Counted from the first letter of the stretch, positions 38,725 to 47,436 are shown. The stretch: DNA of 64,000 nt from Castellaniella denitrificans (GCF_042653765.1 NZ_JBHSEZ010000001.1:1-64000); one strand, 5' to 3'. Notes: a model not told the origin generated them from the sequence alone. Translations and numbers: made by a program.

Positions 38725-40047
38725 CTACGAATCCAACTGACCGGAAGCTGAACGGAAGTCCAGCCTGAAGATCGTCCCGCTATCGGGACCGCCATGGACC
38801 GAGTCCACGCTCAGCCGCCAGCCCCGCAGCTCGCAGACACGCTGGGCTATGCCCAGGCCCAGGCCATGGCCGGTTTCGGACGCGCCCGCCGCGGACAGGT
38901 CCGTCCGGCCGGCGCGCCACTCCCGCATCCGCGCCAGGCGCCCGGGATCGATCCCCGGCCCATCATCGCGCAGGATCAGTGCGCCGTCCTCGTCCAGGCC
39001 GACCCGCAGGGTGGCCGGCGCGGCGTGCTCGATCGCGTTGCGCAGCAGATTGCGCAGCACGATCAGCAGGGCGTCCGGATCCAGGAACCGGCTCTCGCCC
39101 GGCGGGATGCGCGGATCCAGCGCCAGGCCGCGCGCCCGGGCCATGGGCTCCAGAGCGAACCAGGCCTGCTCCAGGGCCCGCGACAGTTCGACGCGGCGCA
39201 CCCGGGCCGGATCGGCGCTGTTCAGGGCCGCCGCGCCCGCCAGGCTGCTGGCGGCGGCGTCGACCTGGACCATCATGCGCGCCAGGCGCGTCTCCAGGGG
39301 CGTCCCCGGACCGGCGTCCAGCCGGGCCATTTCGCAATCGGAGCGCAGGGCGGCCAGCGGCGTGCGCAGCTCGTGACCGAGATTGGCGGCGAACTGGCGC
39401 TCGAACGCCACGGACCGGTCGATCCGGTCCTGGATGCGGTTGAAGGCCCCGATCAATTGCAGCGCCTCGTCGCCCCCGGGCGCCTCGCCGGCGAACGCCC
39501 CGCCCTCCCAGGCCGAGAGCCGGTCCGATACGGCGCGGATCGGCGCCACCACCCGGCGCGCCAGCCGCCGGGCCAGCAGCCAGGCGCAGATCAGCGCCAG
39601 CACGGCCCCGCCCGCCAGGATCCAGCCGAAGGACCGGACCCGGTCCTCGTGCGCGGTGGCGTCGTAGCGGACATAGAGGAGACCCTGGGGGACGGTCTCG
39701 ACCCAGGTGTGCCACGTCCGGCCCGCCTGCACGATTTCCCGCCCGCCCGGCCCCGCCGCGAACATGCCTTCCAGGGGAGGCGGCCGATCCGCCGGCAGCA
39801 CCCAGGTCTGGACGCGCCCTCCTTCGCTCCAGCGCGGCGGCAGGATCGCCGGCACGGCCAGCCCCGCTCCGAGGTCGTCGCGCAGGGCCGCGATCTGGCC
39901 CGACAGGACTTCGTCGACCAGGTCGTCCTCCATGCGGGCGAAAGTCTCGTAGGCCAGCAGGCTGATGACCAGCAGGAATACGGCGGCGGTGCCGGTGACG
40001 GCCCAGGTGACCCGCCGGGCCAGGGAGGACGACTGTTTCAGCCTCAT
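38725..40047 (-). CDS. Sensor histidine kinase
   Basis: A 440-residue two-transmembrane kinase. First segment about residues 13-33, periplasmic domain of about 115 residues, second segment about 145-168 (ILAGGAVLALICAWLLARRL), HAMP, then the H-box NLGHELRTPLAALRSDCEMA. The N-box is LRNLLRNAIEHA, and the G-boxes are RDDGPGI and GHGLGLGIAQ. It overlaps the response regulator gene by four bases. The periplasmic domain shows no family I recognise. Confidence 0.92.
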   Translation of the reverse strand: MRLKQSSSLARRVTWAVTGTAAVFLLVISLLAYETFARMEDDLVDEVLSGQIAALRDDLGAGLAVPAILPPRWSEGGRVQTWVLPADRPPPLEGMFAAGPGGREIVQAGRTWHTWVETVPQGLLYVRYDATAHEDRVRSFGWILAGGAVLALICAWLLARRLARRVVAPIRAVSDRLSAWEGGAFAGEAPGGDEALQLIGAFNRIQDRIDRSVAFERQFAANLGHELRTPLAALRSDCEMARLDAGPGTPLETRLARMMVQVDAAASSLAGAAALNSADPARVRRVELSRALEQAWFALEPMARARGLALDPRIPPGESRFLDPDALLIVLRNLLRNAIEHAAPATLRVGLDEDGALILRDDGPGIDPGRLARMREWRAGRTDLSAAGASETGHGLGLGIAQRVCELRGWRLSVDSVHGGPDSGTIFRLDFRSASGQLDS

Positions 40048-40763
40048 GCCGCATCCCCGCCGTCCGCGTCGTCCGGCGCGGGCGTCAGACGCCAGCCCCG
40101 GCCGGGCTCGGCCACGATGCCGGGCCCTCGCCCAGCGCGCAGGCGGCGGCGCAGCAGGCGTACCTGGTCGTGCAGGGCGCGGTCGGACGGCGGCCCGTCA
40201 GGCCACAGCGCCGCCGTCAGGCGGGCATGGGTCGCCAGGCCGCCCGGCGGACGCATCAGGGCCGCCAGCAGCAGCACCGACTTGCGCGGCAGGGCCAGCG
40301 GCCGGCCGGCCAGGGTCACCGCCTGCGCATGCGGGTCGTAGCGCAACTCCCCGAGGACGAGGGAATCCGATTCGCCGCTTCGCTCCCGACGCGCCAGGAC
40401 GCGCAGCCGCGCCGCGACCTCGGCCAGGGAAAAGGGCTTGACCAGATAGTCCTCCGCCCCCAGTTCGAAGGCCAGGAGCTTGTCCTCGAGCCGTTCGCGC
40501 GCCGTCAGCACCAGCACGGGCCGCCACAGGACGGATTCCCGCCGCATGGCGCGCAGCACGTCCAGTCCGCCCAGGCCGGGCAGGCCCAGGTCCAGCACCA
40601 CGACATCGAAGACCGACTCGCGCAGCAGGGCCAGCGCCCCATGGCCGTCATAGGCCACGTCCGGCGCCATGCCCTGGCGTTCCAGGTAGCCGTACAGATT
40701 TTCCGCCAGCGTCGGCTCGTCCTCGACGATCAGGACACGCGGGCCGTCGGCCGCGCCCGTCAT
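40044..40763 (-). CDS. OmpR-family response regulator
   Basis: A 239-residue transcriptional regulator. The receiver has acidic residues in LIVEDEPTLAENLYG, phosphoacceptor Asp58 in VVVLDLGLPGLGG, Thr in VLVLTARERLEDK and Lys in EDYLVKPFSLAEV. The winged-helix output domain is from about residue 135 (LGELRYDPHAQAVTLAGRPL ... RALHDQVRLLRRRLRAGRG). It is the first gene of the pair with the kinase. The 18 bases upstream end at a tiny Tat-signal ORF, which may be its first co-transcribed gene. Confidence 0.93.
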   Translation of the reverse strand: MTGAADGPRVLIVEDEPTLAENLYGYLERQGMAPDVAYDGHGALALLRESVFDVVVLDLGLPGLGGLDVLRAMRRESVLWRPVLVLTARERLEDKLLAFELGAEDYLVKPFSLAEVAARLRVLARRERSGESDSLVLGELRYDPHAQAVTLAGRPLALPRKSVLLLAALMRPPGGLATHARLTAALWPDGPPSDRALHDQVRLLRRRLRAGRGPGIVAEPGRGWRLTPAPDDADGGDAA

Positions 40764-40781
40764 GGCCAGGGCCTGTCCATG

Positions 40782-40925
40782 CTAGCCAAGAAACCCGGCC
40801 CGTCCGGTTTCCAGGCTGCCCGGCACGTCGTCATTGGCGACCGCCAGGGCCGCGGCCAGGGTAGATCGCAAAAAGGAACGGCGGGAGGACGCCGCCGCTT
40901 CCACGCAGGATGTCGAATCGCACAT
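40782..40925 (-). CDS. Small Tat-signal-like protein
   Basis: A 47-codon ORF beginning MCDSTSCVEAAASSRRSFLR and continuing STLAAALAVANDD, i.e. a twin-arginine motif (SRRSFLR) followed by a short hydrophobic stretch. A ribosome site GGAG stands 8 bases before the ATG, and the stop is 18 bases before the response regulator start. After the signal only about 17 residues remain, so it is either a leader, a very small periplasmic protein or a remnant. No homologue is recalled. Confidence 0.42.
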   Translation of the reverse strand: MCDSTSCVEAAASSRRSFLRSTLAAALAVANDDVPGSLETGRAGFLG

Positions 40926-41025
40926 TCCAGAATCTCCGGCAAGGGGTCTCGGGTACGATCCGCGCAGGCATCGCGCAGCCATGATAACCAACCACCGCGG
41001 CGCCTGGAAAGCGACGGCCGGGCGG

Positions 41026-41235
41026 CTATGCGCCCGATTCCAGGCCGGACGCGGACTCCGCGTCCAGATACTCCCGATAGCGCCGGTATTCCTGCTGCGA
41101 GCAAGCTCGCACGTTTCGCCTCAGCCAGGCGCCGGCGTCCTCCACGTGGCCTCCGGCGCCGGACGCCTGAGGCGATCCCGCCGGGCGCGCGCCGGGCCAT
41201 TGCTTGCCACCGATCTCCTGGTTCATGCGCGTCAT
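41026..41235 (-). CDS. Possible small hypothetical protein
   Basis: A 69-codon ORF starting MTRMNQEIGGKQWPGARP with a charged C-terminus (SQQEYRRYREYLDAES). No clear ribosome site, no signal peptide and no known domain. It is the only candidate in the low-coding stretch 40926-41390, which otherwise contains an AT-rich patch (41240-41370) that probably holds the promoter of the following cyclase. Confidence 0.3.
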   Translation of the reverse strand: MTRMNQEIGGKQWPGARPAGSPQASGAGGHVEDAGAWLRRNVRACSQQEYRRYREYLDAESASGLESGA

Positions 41236-41390
41236 TCAAGATTTATCCAAACGACACGCATTATTTCACCCCATCCAGGTCATGTACCAATAAAAAATTG
41301 CAAACAAATCCGGACCCCTGAAAAATTCCTTTTCCAGGAAAGCGGTTCCCACGCAATCCGAAAGATTAAAAAACGTCAGGAAACGCTGCG

Positions 41391-42959
41391 GTGCGGCAAC
41401 ACTCTGATAAATTCAGACATGCCATGCTCACCCAAGCCTCACCGGATATGTTTCAGGCCTTTCGCCGCATGCCTCTCAGCGGCTGGCACGTGCTTCAGGT
41501 CGCCGCGCTCACGTTCCTCGCCGCCCTGGCGGGCCTGCTGACCCAGCCCGTCTCGGGGCTGTCGGTCCTGTGGCCCGCGAACGCCCTGCTGGCCGGCCTG
41601 CTGCTGCGCAACCCCGGGCTGGCCGGTCCGGCCTCGTGGGCGGCGGCGGGCGCCGCCCTGGCGCTGGCGGGCCTCGCCTGGGGCGAAGCGCCCCTCCAGG
41701 CGCTGGCGTACGGCCTGGCGAACCTGGCCGGCGCCTTTGTCGGCTGGCGGCTCCTCGCCACGCCCGGCGCCCTCTCCAACCTGCGCCAGCCGCGCGCCGT
41801 CCTGCGGATCCTGCTCGCCTGCGCCGCGGCGGCCGCCACGCACGCGGCCGCCGCCGGGCTGCTGGCCCCCTGGCTGCGGACGGACGCCTCCTGGACGACC
41901 CTCCTCGCCGACTGGTTCCTCGGCCAGCTGCTCAGCTACTGCGCCTTCCTTCCCCCCATCCTGCTGCAGCCCGGAACGAATCGCCGGGACCGCCGCCGCG
42001 CACCGCACCGCGCACACGCAAGACTCGAGGCCCTGGCGCCGTTCGCCTCGCTGGCCGTCGGGCTCGCCCTGTGCTTCCTGGTCGGAGGCCCGGGCGTCCT
42101 GGCCTTTCCGATCCCTCCCCTGCTGTACTGCGCCCTGGTCTACCGGCAGCACACGACGGCCTGGCTCGCCCTGCTGGCCGTCCTCGCCATCACGCTCGGC
42201 ACGGCCTTCGGCTGGATCCCCTTCGGCAACGGCCCCCCGCCCCCCGGCGCATTCCCCTGGAATGTGGCGTCCCTGCGACTGGGCGCGCTGCTGCTGGTGA
42301 TCGCGCCCCTGATCATGTCCAGCGCGCTCGCGGCCCGCGGCGACACGATCTCCGCCCTGAACCGCGCGCTGGACCACGACGTGCTGACCGGGACGCTGTC
42401 GCGGCAGGCCTTCCTGCGCGGCGCCCAGGAATGCCTGCAGGGACCGGCCACGCCCCGGGGCACCGGCCTGCTGATGCTCGACATCGACCGCTTCAAGCGG
42501 TTGAACGATACCCATGGACATGCGGCCGGGGACCTGATCCTGCAGGCCTTCGCGCGAACGATCGGCGCCGCCATCCGCCCGCGCGACCTGTTCGGCCGGA
42601 TCGGCGGAGAGGAATTCGGCATCGTGCTGCCCGATACGGCGCCGGCGGACGTCGCCGCCATCGCCGAGCGGCTGCGCGCCTGCGTGGCGGACACCGTGAC
42701 GATCCCCGCCGAAGGAGCTGCGCCCATCCGCATCACGGTAAGCATTGGCGCGGTGCACGATTCGCAGCAGCCCCAGGCCACCCTCCATGCGCTTTTGTCG
42801 TATGCTGACCAGGCCATGTACCGGGCCAAGCGCAACGGCCGCGATCGCGTCTGCGTCCATGGCGATCCGGCCGCGGTCGCCGAGGTCCGGGACGGCGCTC
42901 CCGCGGCCCCGCAAGCGCCCCCGGCCGGAGAATCCCTCCGGCATCGTCACACACCCTAG
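41391..42959 (+). CDS. MASE1-GGDEF diguanylate cyclase (paralogue of 32702-34261)
   Basis: A 522-residue membrane diguanylate cyclase. The MASE1 domain has LTQPVSGLSVLWPANALLAG (about residues 53-72) and further hydrophobic helices. The GGDEF domain has DHDVLTGTLSRQAFLRGA, LMLDIDRFKRLNDTHGHAAG and active-site GGEEF, with inhibitory RPRD five residues before. The GTG start at 41391 has a ribosome site AGGAAA eight bases upstream; ATGs at 41424 and 41448 are alternatives. It lies 15 bases before the response regulator gene, so c-di-GMP output and that regulatory set may be co-expressed. Confidence 0.9.
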   Translation: MRQHSDKFRHAMLTQASPDMFQAFRRMPLSGWHVLQVAALTFLAALAGLLTQPVSGLSVLWPANALLAGLLLRNPGLAGPASWAAAGAALALAGLAWGEAPLQALAYGLANLAGAFVGWRLLATPGALSNLRQPRAVLRILLACAAAAATHAAAAGLLAPWLRTDASWTTLLADWFLGQLLSYCAFLPPILLQPGTNRRDRRRAPHRAHARLEALAPFASLAVGLALCFLVGGPGVLAFPIPPLLYCALVYRQHTTAWLALLAVLAITLGTAFGWIPFGNGPPPPGAFPWNVASLRLGALLLVIAPLIMSSALAARGDTISALNRALDHDVLTGTLSRQAFLRGAQECLQGPATPRGTGLLMLDIDRFKRLNDTHGHAAGDLILQAFARTIGAAIRPRDLFGRIGGEEFGIVLPDTAPADVAAIAERLRACVADTVTIPAEGAAPIRITVSIGAVHDSQQPQATLHALLSYADQAMYRAKRNGRDRVCVHGDPAAVAEVRDGAPAAPQAPPAGESLRHRHTP

Positions 42960-42974
42960 CGTTCGAAACCCTCC

Positions 42975-43703
42975 ATGCCAGATCCGACCCCTCTCATCGC
43001 CCTGCTGGAAGACGATCCCGCCCAATCCGCATGGATGCGGCAGACCCTGGCCGACGCCGGCTATTCCTGCGAGGCGTTCGTCGAAGGCGGCGCCCTGCTC
43101 GCGGCGCTGCGCGCCCGCGCGCCTTTCGCCCTGCTCCTGCTGGACTGGGAACTGCCGGGCATCAACGGCATGGAAGTCCTGCGCTGGGTCCGCGCCAACC
43201 GCAGCGAAACCCTGCCGGTGATCTTCGTCACCAACCGGACGCTGGAAAGCGACCTCATCGAAGGCCTGAACGCGGGCGCCGACGACTACATCGGCAAGCC
43301 CTGCCGGCCCGGGGAACTGCTGGCGCGCATCGGCGCCCAGATGCGCCGCCACCGGCCCTCCGCCAACCCGGACGGGGACTTCAGGCTGGGAGACTTCACC
43401 GTCGACATGGCCACCCGGCAGATCCGGCTGCGCGACGAACCCATCGCCCTCACGCCCAAGGAATTCGACCTGGCGGCCCTGTTCCTGCGCCATCCCTGGC
43501 GGCTGTTCTCGCGCGACGACCTCAGCGCGCTGATATGGAACCGGGAAGTCCCCAGCGCCTCGCGCACCCTGGACACCCATCTGTCGAACATCCGCAAGAA
43601 ACTGCGCCTCGGGCCGGCCACGGGAACCCTGCTCTGCGCCTCCTACGCGCTGGGCTACCGGCTCGAGCTCCTGCCGTCCTCCGACCAGGCATCCCTCCCA
43701 TGA
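42975..43703 (+). CDS. OmpR-family response regulator
   Basis: A 242-residue regulator. Receiver with acidic LLEDDPAQSAW, phosphoacceptor Asp57 in LLLLDWELPGINGMEVL, Thr in VIFVTNRTLESD and Lys in DDYIGKPCRPGELLARI. The winged-helix output domain has LTPKEFDLAALFLRHPWRLF and RTLDTHLSNIRKKLRL. Its stop overlaps the start of the LysM-FecR gene (ATGA), and the CHASE2 kinase two genes on is the probable phosphodonor. Confidence 0.93.
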   Translation: MPDPTPLIALLEDDPAQSAWMRQTLADAGYSCEAFVEGGALLAALRARAPFALLLLDWELPGINGMEVLRWVRANRSETLPVIFVTNRTLESDLIEGLNAGADDYIGKPCRPGELLARIGAQMRRHRPSANPDGDFRLGDFTVDMATRQIRLRDEPIALTPKEFDLAALFLRHPWRLFSRDDLSALIWNREVPSASRTLDTHLSNIRKKLRLGPATGTLLCASYALGYRLELLPSSDQASLP

Positions 43704-44812
43704 CCGGTCCCCGTCCGCCGTCCGCCGTCCCGGGCGCACGCGCCCTGGCGCTGGCCCTGCTGGCCGCCTGCCTGTCCCTCCCGCCGAACGCGCACGCCCG
43801 GCCCCTGGGCGCCCAGGGAGACGACTTCCTGTACCAGGTGGAACCGGGCGACACCCTGGAACAGCTCGCCCGGCGCTACACCCTGCAGGCCGGGCACTGG
43901 CCCGCGCTGCAGCGCCTGAATCAGATCGGCGATCCCTACCGCCTGCCGGTCGGCAAGGTGCTGCGCATCCCCCTGTCCCTGATCCCTGAACAGCCCGCGA
44001 CGGCCACCGTCATCCATGCGATCGGACGCGTCACGGCGGACGGACGGCCCGTGAAACCGGGCGACGTCCTGCGCGCGGGCCAGTCGCTGCGCAGCGCCGA
44101 GGACGCCTCCGCCACCCTGCGGCTGGAAGACCGGAGCCTGCTGACGCTGCCTCCCGGCACGACGCTGCGGCTCCAGCGCCTGCAGTCCTTCCAGGGGACG
44201 GGACTGACGGACACCCGGGTCGGCCTTGACCGGGGCACGCTGGAATCCACCGTGGCCCCCGAAGGATCCGGCGTCGGCCGCTTCGAGGTCCGCACGCCCG
44301 CCACCGTCACGGGCGTGCGCGGCACCCGCTTGCGCATCCATGCCGACGCGTCGGGATCCCGCCACGAAGTCCTGCATGGCGGCGCGGCCATCGAAGGCCC
44401 CGACCGGACCGAACAGCGCCTCGAACCGGACCGGGGCGCCGCCTACGACGCCCGCGGCGTCCTGCTGGGCGCGCACCCGCTGCTGCCGCCTCCCGCGGAC
44501 CTGAGGATTTCACGGGACGGCGGCCAGCGGCTGGACTTCACGCCCATTCCCCAGGCGGCCGCCTACGCGATCCGGGTCACCCTGGACGCCGACGGCACAC
44601 GCCTGGAATCCAGCCAGCGGGTCGCCGGCCCCGGCGCGCCCATCCACTCCCGCAGCGGCGGAACGCGCTATGTCTTCGTACGGGGCATCGATACCCTCGG
44701 CATCGAGGGCCGCGATGCTATCCTGGCCGCCCAATCGCTGAACACCGGCCTCACGGCCAGCGACGGCTCCCCGGTCCTGGCGGCCGACGGCACGCCCGTG
44801 ACGCTGGACTAG
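43700..44812 (+). CDS. LysM and FecR domain-containing periplasmic protein
   Basis: A 370-residue exported protein. Signal peptide (ALALALLAACLSLPPNAHA), then a LysM domain (FLYQVEPGDTLEQLARRYTL, about residues 43-95) that should bind peptidoglycan. A FecR domain follows (about 100-235; GTLESTVAPEGSGVGRFEVR and TPATVTGVRGTRLRIHADAS). The C-terminal region is fibronectin-like (AAYAIRVTLDADGTRLESSQ). Unlike classical FecR it has no anti-sigma part and no sigma-factor gene beside it. It sits between a response regulator and a CHASE2 kinase, so it may be the wall-bound ligand or sensor partner of that kinase. Confidence 0.88.
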   Translation: MTGPRPPSAVPGARALALALLAACLSLPPNAHARPLGAQGDDFLYQVEPGDTLEQLARRYTLQAGHWPALQRLNQIGDPYRLPVGKVLRIPLSLIPEQPATATVIHAIGRVTADGRPVKPGDVLRAGQSLRSAEDASATLRLEDRSLLTLPPGTTLRLQRLQSFQGTGLTDTRVGLDRGTLESTVAPEGSGVGRFEVRTPATVTGVRGTRLRIHADASGSRHEVLHGGAAIEGPDRTEQRLEPDRGAAYDARGVLLGAHPLLPPPADLRISRDGGQRLDFTPIPQAAAYAIRVTLDADGTRLESSQRVAGPGAPIHSRSGGTRYVFVRGIDTLGIEGRDAILAAQSLNTGLTASDGSPVLAADGTPVTLD

Positions 44813-44849
44813 GGCCTGTCCACACGCACCGGGGAGTCGCGAAGAAGCC

Positions 44850-46775
44850 ATGATCACCGGCATGCGGCGACGCCTCCTGCTCGAATGGCTGGCCCTGGTC
44901 GCCACGCTGGCCCTGCTGTCCACCGCGCTGACGGTCTGGAAAGAGCTGCCGGGCATCCGGGACATCAACCACCGGGTCTACGACCTGAGCATGCAGGCGG
45001 CCCGGAACCCGTCCCCCAGCCCGGACATCGCGATCATCGCCATCGACGACGCCAGCATCGACACCCTGGGCTACTGGCCCTGGCGCCGCTCGGTCCACGC
45101 GGCCCTGCTCGACCGCCTCCACGGCGCGCGCGCGGTGGGACTGGACCTGATCTTCTCGGATCCCCATCCCGCCCATCCGCAGGACGATTTCGTCCTGGCC
45201 CAGGCCATAGCCCGGCACGGGCGCGTCGTCCTGCCCGAAGTCCTGAGCCCGGACGGCCGGCACCGGATCGAGCCGATCCCCCCGCTGGCCAAGGCGGCCG
45301 CGGCCCTCGGCCGCATCGACGCGCGGCCCGACCCGGACGGCACGCTGCGCACCATCGAGCCGCGCCGCACCCCGGCGGACGGCGGTCCGCCCCTGGCGCA
45401 CTTCAGCCTGGCGCTGGCCCGCGTCACCGGCCAGGAGGCCGCCGTGGCCCGGACGCTGGCCATTCCCCCCGACACCGCCATGCGCGTCCATTTCACCGAT
45501 CCGGCCCGCCGCCACGCGCTCTATCCCTATGCCGCCGTGCTGAACGGCCAGGTTCCCGAAGCCGCGTTCCAGGACCGCATCGTGCTGGTCGGCGCCTGGG
45601 CCTCGGGGCTCGGCGACCACCTGTCGACTCCCGTGGGCGGCTTGACGGCGGGGGTCTCGATCCTGGCCGACACCCTGCAGAACCTGCAGGATGGCCTCTG
45701 GATCCGCATCGCCCCGACGTGGCTCACGGCGCTGGCGGGGCTGGGGCTGATCCTGCCGGTCTGCCTGGGCCTGGGCGTCCTGTCCGCGCGGCGGGGACTG
45801 GCCGGCGTGCTGGCCGCCAGCATCCTCTTCCTGGCCATGGACACCCTGCTGCTCCAGCAGGCCGGGTACTGGCTGCCGCCCGCCGGCATCCTGGCGGCCC
45901 TGGTCCTGGCCTATCCCCTGTGGAGCTGGCGCAGCCAGGAAGCCTCCCTGAGCCACATCGACGCCGAACTCGAGCAACTGCGGATTCCGCTGCGGCTGGC
46001 CGATCCCGGGCCCGACGCCGCGTCTTCCGGGCAGGCCGGCCCCGACACGCTGCCCGAGCGGGCCGTCCGCCTGCACCAGGCGGTCACGCGCCTGAAGCAG
46101 GCCACCCGGGCCCAGGAGGAAACGCTCAGCTTCCTGTCGCACGACATGCGATCCCCCCAAAGCGCCATCCTGGCCATCATCGAGCTGCGGCGCCAGGCGC
46201 CCGACCGATGGACCGAGGAAGCCGTCCTGGCGCACATCGAACGGCAGACGCGCGCCACTCTGGACCTCGTCGACCATTTCGTCCAGTTGGGACGCGCCGA
46301 ATCCGCGCCCCTGAACCGGCACCCCGTCTATCTGGACGACCTCATCCAGGAATGCTGCGACCGGCGCTGGCCGCAGGCCGAGCGGCGCGCGATCGCACTG
46401 CGCTTCGAGGCCCGGCACCCGGAAGCCGTGGCCGACATCGACGCCGAGCTCATGGGCCGGGCCATCGGCAACCTGCTGGACAATGCCCTGCTCTACAGTC
46501 CGGCGCACAGCGCCGTCGAATGCTCCCTGGAATCCGACGGACGCCGCTGGCGCATCCACGTCCAGGATGCCGGCCCCGGCATTCCACCCGAACAGATGGA
46601 ACGCCTGTTCTCCCGCTTCCAGCGCCTGCCCGGCGACGCGCACAAGCCGCCGGGCAGCGGCCTGGGGCTGGCCTTCGTGCGGACCGTGGCGCAGCGCCAC
46701 GGCGGCCAGGCGTCCTGCGCCAGCGTCCCCGGCCAGGGCGCCCGGTTCACGATCAGCATCCCCATGGAAAGCTGA
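44850..46775 (+). CDS. CHASE2 domain sensor histidine kinase
   Basis: A 641-residue kinase. One N-terminal membrane helix is followed by a large extracytoplasmic CHASE2 domain (about 40-290; DIAIIAIDDASIDTLGYWPW and GLDLIFSDPHPAHPQDDF). Three membrane helices come next (about 290-360), then a coiled linker, the H-box TLSFLSHDMRSPQSAILAII, the N-box IGNLLDNALLYSP, and G-boxes DAGPGIP and GSGLGLAFVR. It lies 37 bases after the LysM-FecR gene. With the response regulator and FecR-type protein it makes a three-gene envelope-sensing set. Confidence 0.93.
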   Translation: MITGMRRRLLLEWLALVATLALLSTALTVWKELPGIRDINHRVYDLSMQAARNPSPSPDIAIIAIDDASIDTLGYWPWRRSVHAALLDRLHGARAVGLDLIFSDPHPAHPQDDFVLAQAIARHGRVVLPEVLSPDGRHRIEPIPPLAKAAAALGRIDARPDPDGTLRTIEPRRTPADGGPPLAHFSLALARVTGQEAAVARTLAIPPDTAMRVHFTDPARRHALYPYAAVLNGQVPEAAFQDRIVLVGAWASGLGDHLSTPVGGLTAGVSILADTLQNLQDGLWIRIAPTWLTALAGLGLILPVCLGLGVLSARRGLAGVLAASILFLAMDTLLLQQAGYWLPPAGILAALVLAYPLWSWRSQEASLSHIDAELEQLRIPLRLADPGPDAASSGQAGPDTLPERAVRLHQAVTRLKQATRAQEETLSFLSHDMRSPQSAILAIIELRRQAPDRWTEEAVLAHIERQTRATLDLVDHFVQLGRAESAPLNRHPVYLDDLIQECCDRRWPQAERRAIALRFEARHPEAVADIDAELMGRAIGNLLDNALLYSPAHSAVECSLESDGRRWRIHVQDAGPGIPPEQMERLFSRFQRLPGDAHKPPGSGLGLAFVRTVAQRHGGQASCASVPGQGARFTISIPMES

Positions 46776-46836
46776 GAGCCTCCGGGACGCGCGGGCCGGC
46801 GCCCGGCACGAGGTTGCGCGGCAAGCCCGCGGACGA

Positions 46837-47079
46837 TTACCGTCCGGCGTTGCGGCGCAGCCGTTCCAGCGCGGCCCGGTTCAAGTCCTTCGCCTCCTGC
46901 TCGGCATAGTCCCGCTCTCCGGGCTCGTAGGAGCCTTCATAGAGGCACCGGCTGCGGTTCCATTGGCAATCGCCGCCCCGCTCCGACTGCCTGGCCGGAC
47001 CTCCACCCCCGAAGCAGCCGGACACCAGCGCGGCAAAACACAGCGCGACGCTGCATCGGATCACGATTCGGCCGGACAT
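46837..47079 (-). CDS. Small putative lipoprotein
   Basis: An 80-residue protein with a lipoprotein signal (CSVALCFAALVSGCFGGGG; lipobox VSGC, Cys near residue 22). Two further cysteines are in GGDCQWNRSRCLYEGSY and the C-terminus is charged (YAEQEAKDLNRAALERLRR). The ribosome site AAGGAGG is strong and well spaced. Family not recognised. It is convergent with the CHASE2 kinase gene. Confidence 0.72.
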   Translation of the reverse strand: MSGRIVIRCSVALCFAALVSGCFGGGGPARQSERGGDCQWNRSRCLYEGSYEPGERDYAEQEAKDLNRAALERLRRNAGR

Positions 47080-47249
47080 GTTTCCTCCTTCTGCTGGAAT
47101 ATGCCTGCCTTTTTATAACAGGTTCCCGCGGGCTGGCCGGGGCCGCGGCGGCGCGACGCCTCGCGATTTTGTCACCGCCTATTTCCCGAACGGCCGGCAA
47201 AAGGCCGGTCCCGGTTCCGGCAACTCGCGCCCGGAACGCGATCATCCCC

Positions 47250-47436
47250 TACTAGACTACTTAAGAATGGAGATGCTCTCGCGCAGGGCTTATGGGCCAT
47301 GAGTGCCCATCCCCCGTTAATGGGGTAGAGCCGGGATAGCCTGCTACAGGAGGTGATCGGAGCTGATTGGCGCAGCCCAAAAATGCCTACATGGAGACCA
47401 GATGCGAAAAGGCCAGTTCCGAAGAACTGGCCTTTT
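47250..47436 (+). ncRNA. Candidate structured small RNA ending in a strong intrinsic terminator
   Basis: Between the lipoprotein and tRNA-Lys lies an unassigned segment with nested pairing. GCAGG (47283-47287) can pair with CCTGC (47340-47344), enclosing ATGGGC/GCCCAT (47292-47297 and 47305-47310) and CCCC/GGGG (47312-47315 and 47322-47325). Several GGA motifs follow, then a 13-bp terminator. It contains AGGAGGTGATC (47348-47358), complementary to the 3' end of 16S rRNA. No promoter is obvious, and the 5' boundary is a guess. It matches no RNA family I can name. Confidence 0.45.
47407..47436. terminator. Bidirectional intrinsic terminator
   Basis: AAAAGGCCAGTTC / GAACTGGCCTTTT, a 13-bp perfect stem with loop CGAA. 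On the minus strand it serves tRNA-Lys (10 bases downstream of its CCA); on the plus strand it would end the candidate RNA. Confidence 0.9.

Noticed and set aside
44751..46700. 649-codon open frame antisense to the CHASE2 kinase
   Set aside because: Shadow caused by third-position GC; no ribosome site and no recognisable motifs, and the sense gene is complete.
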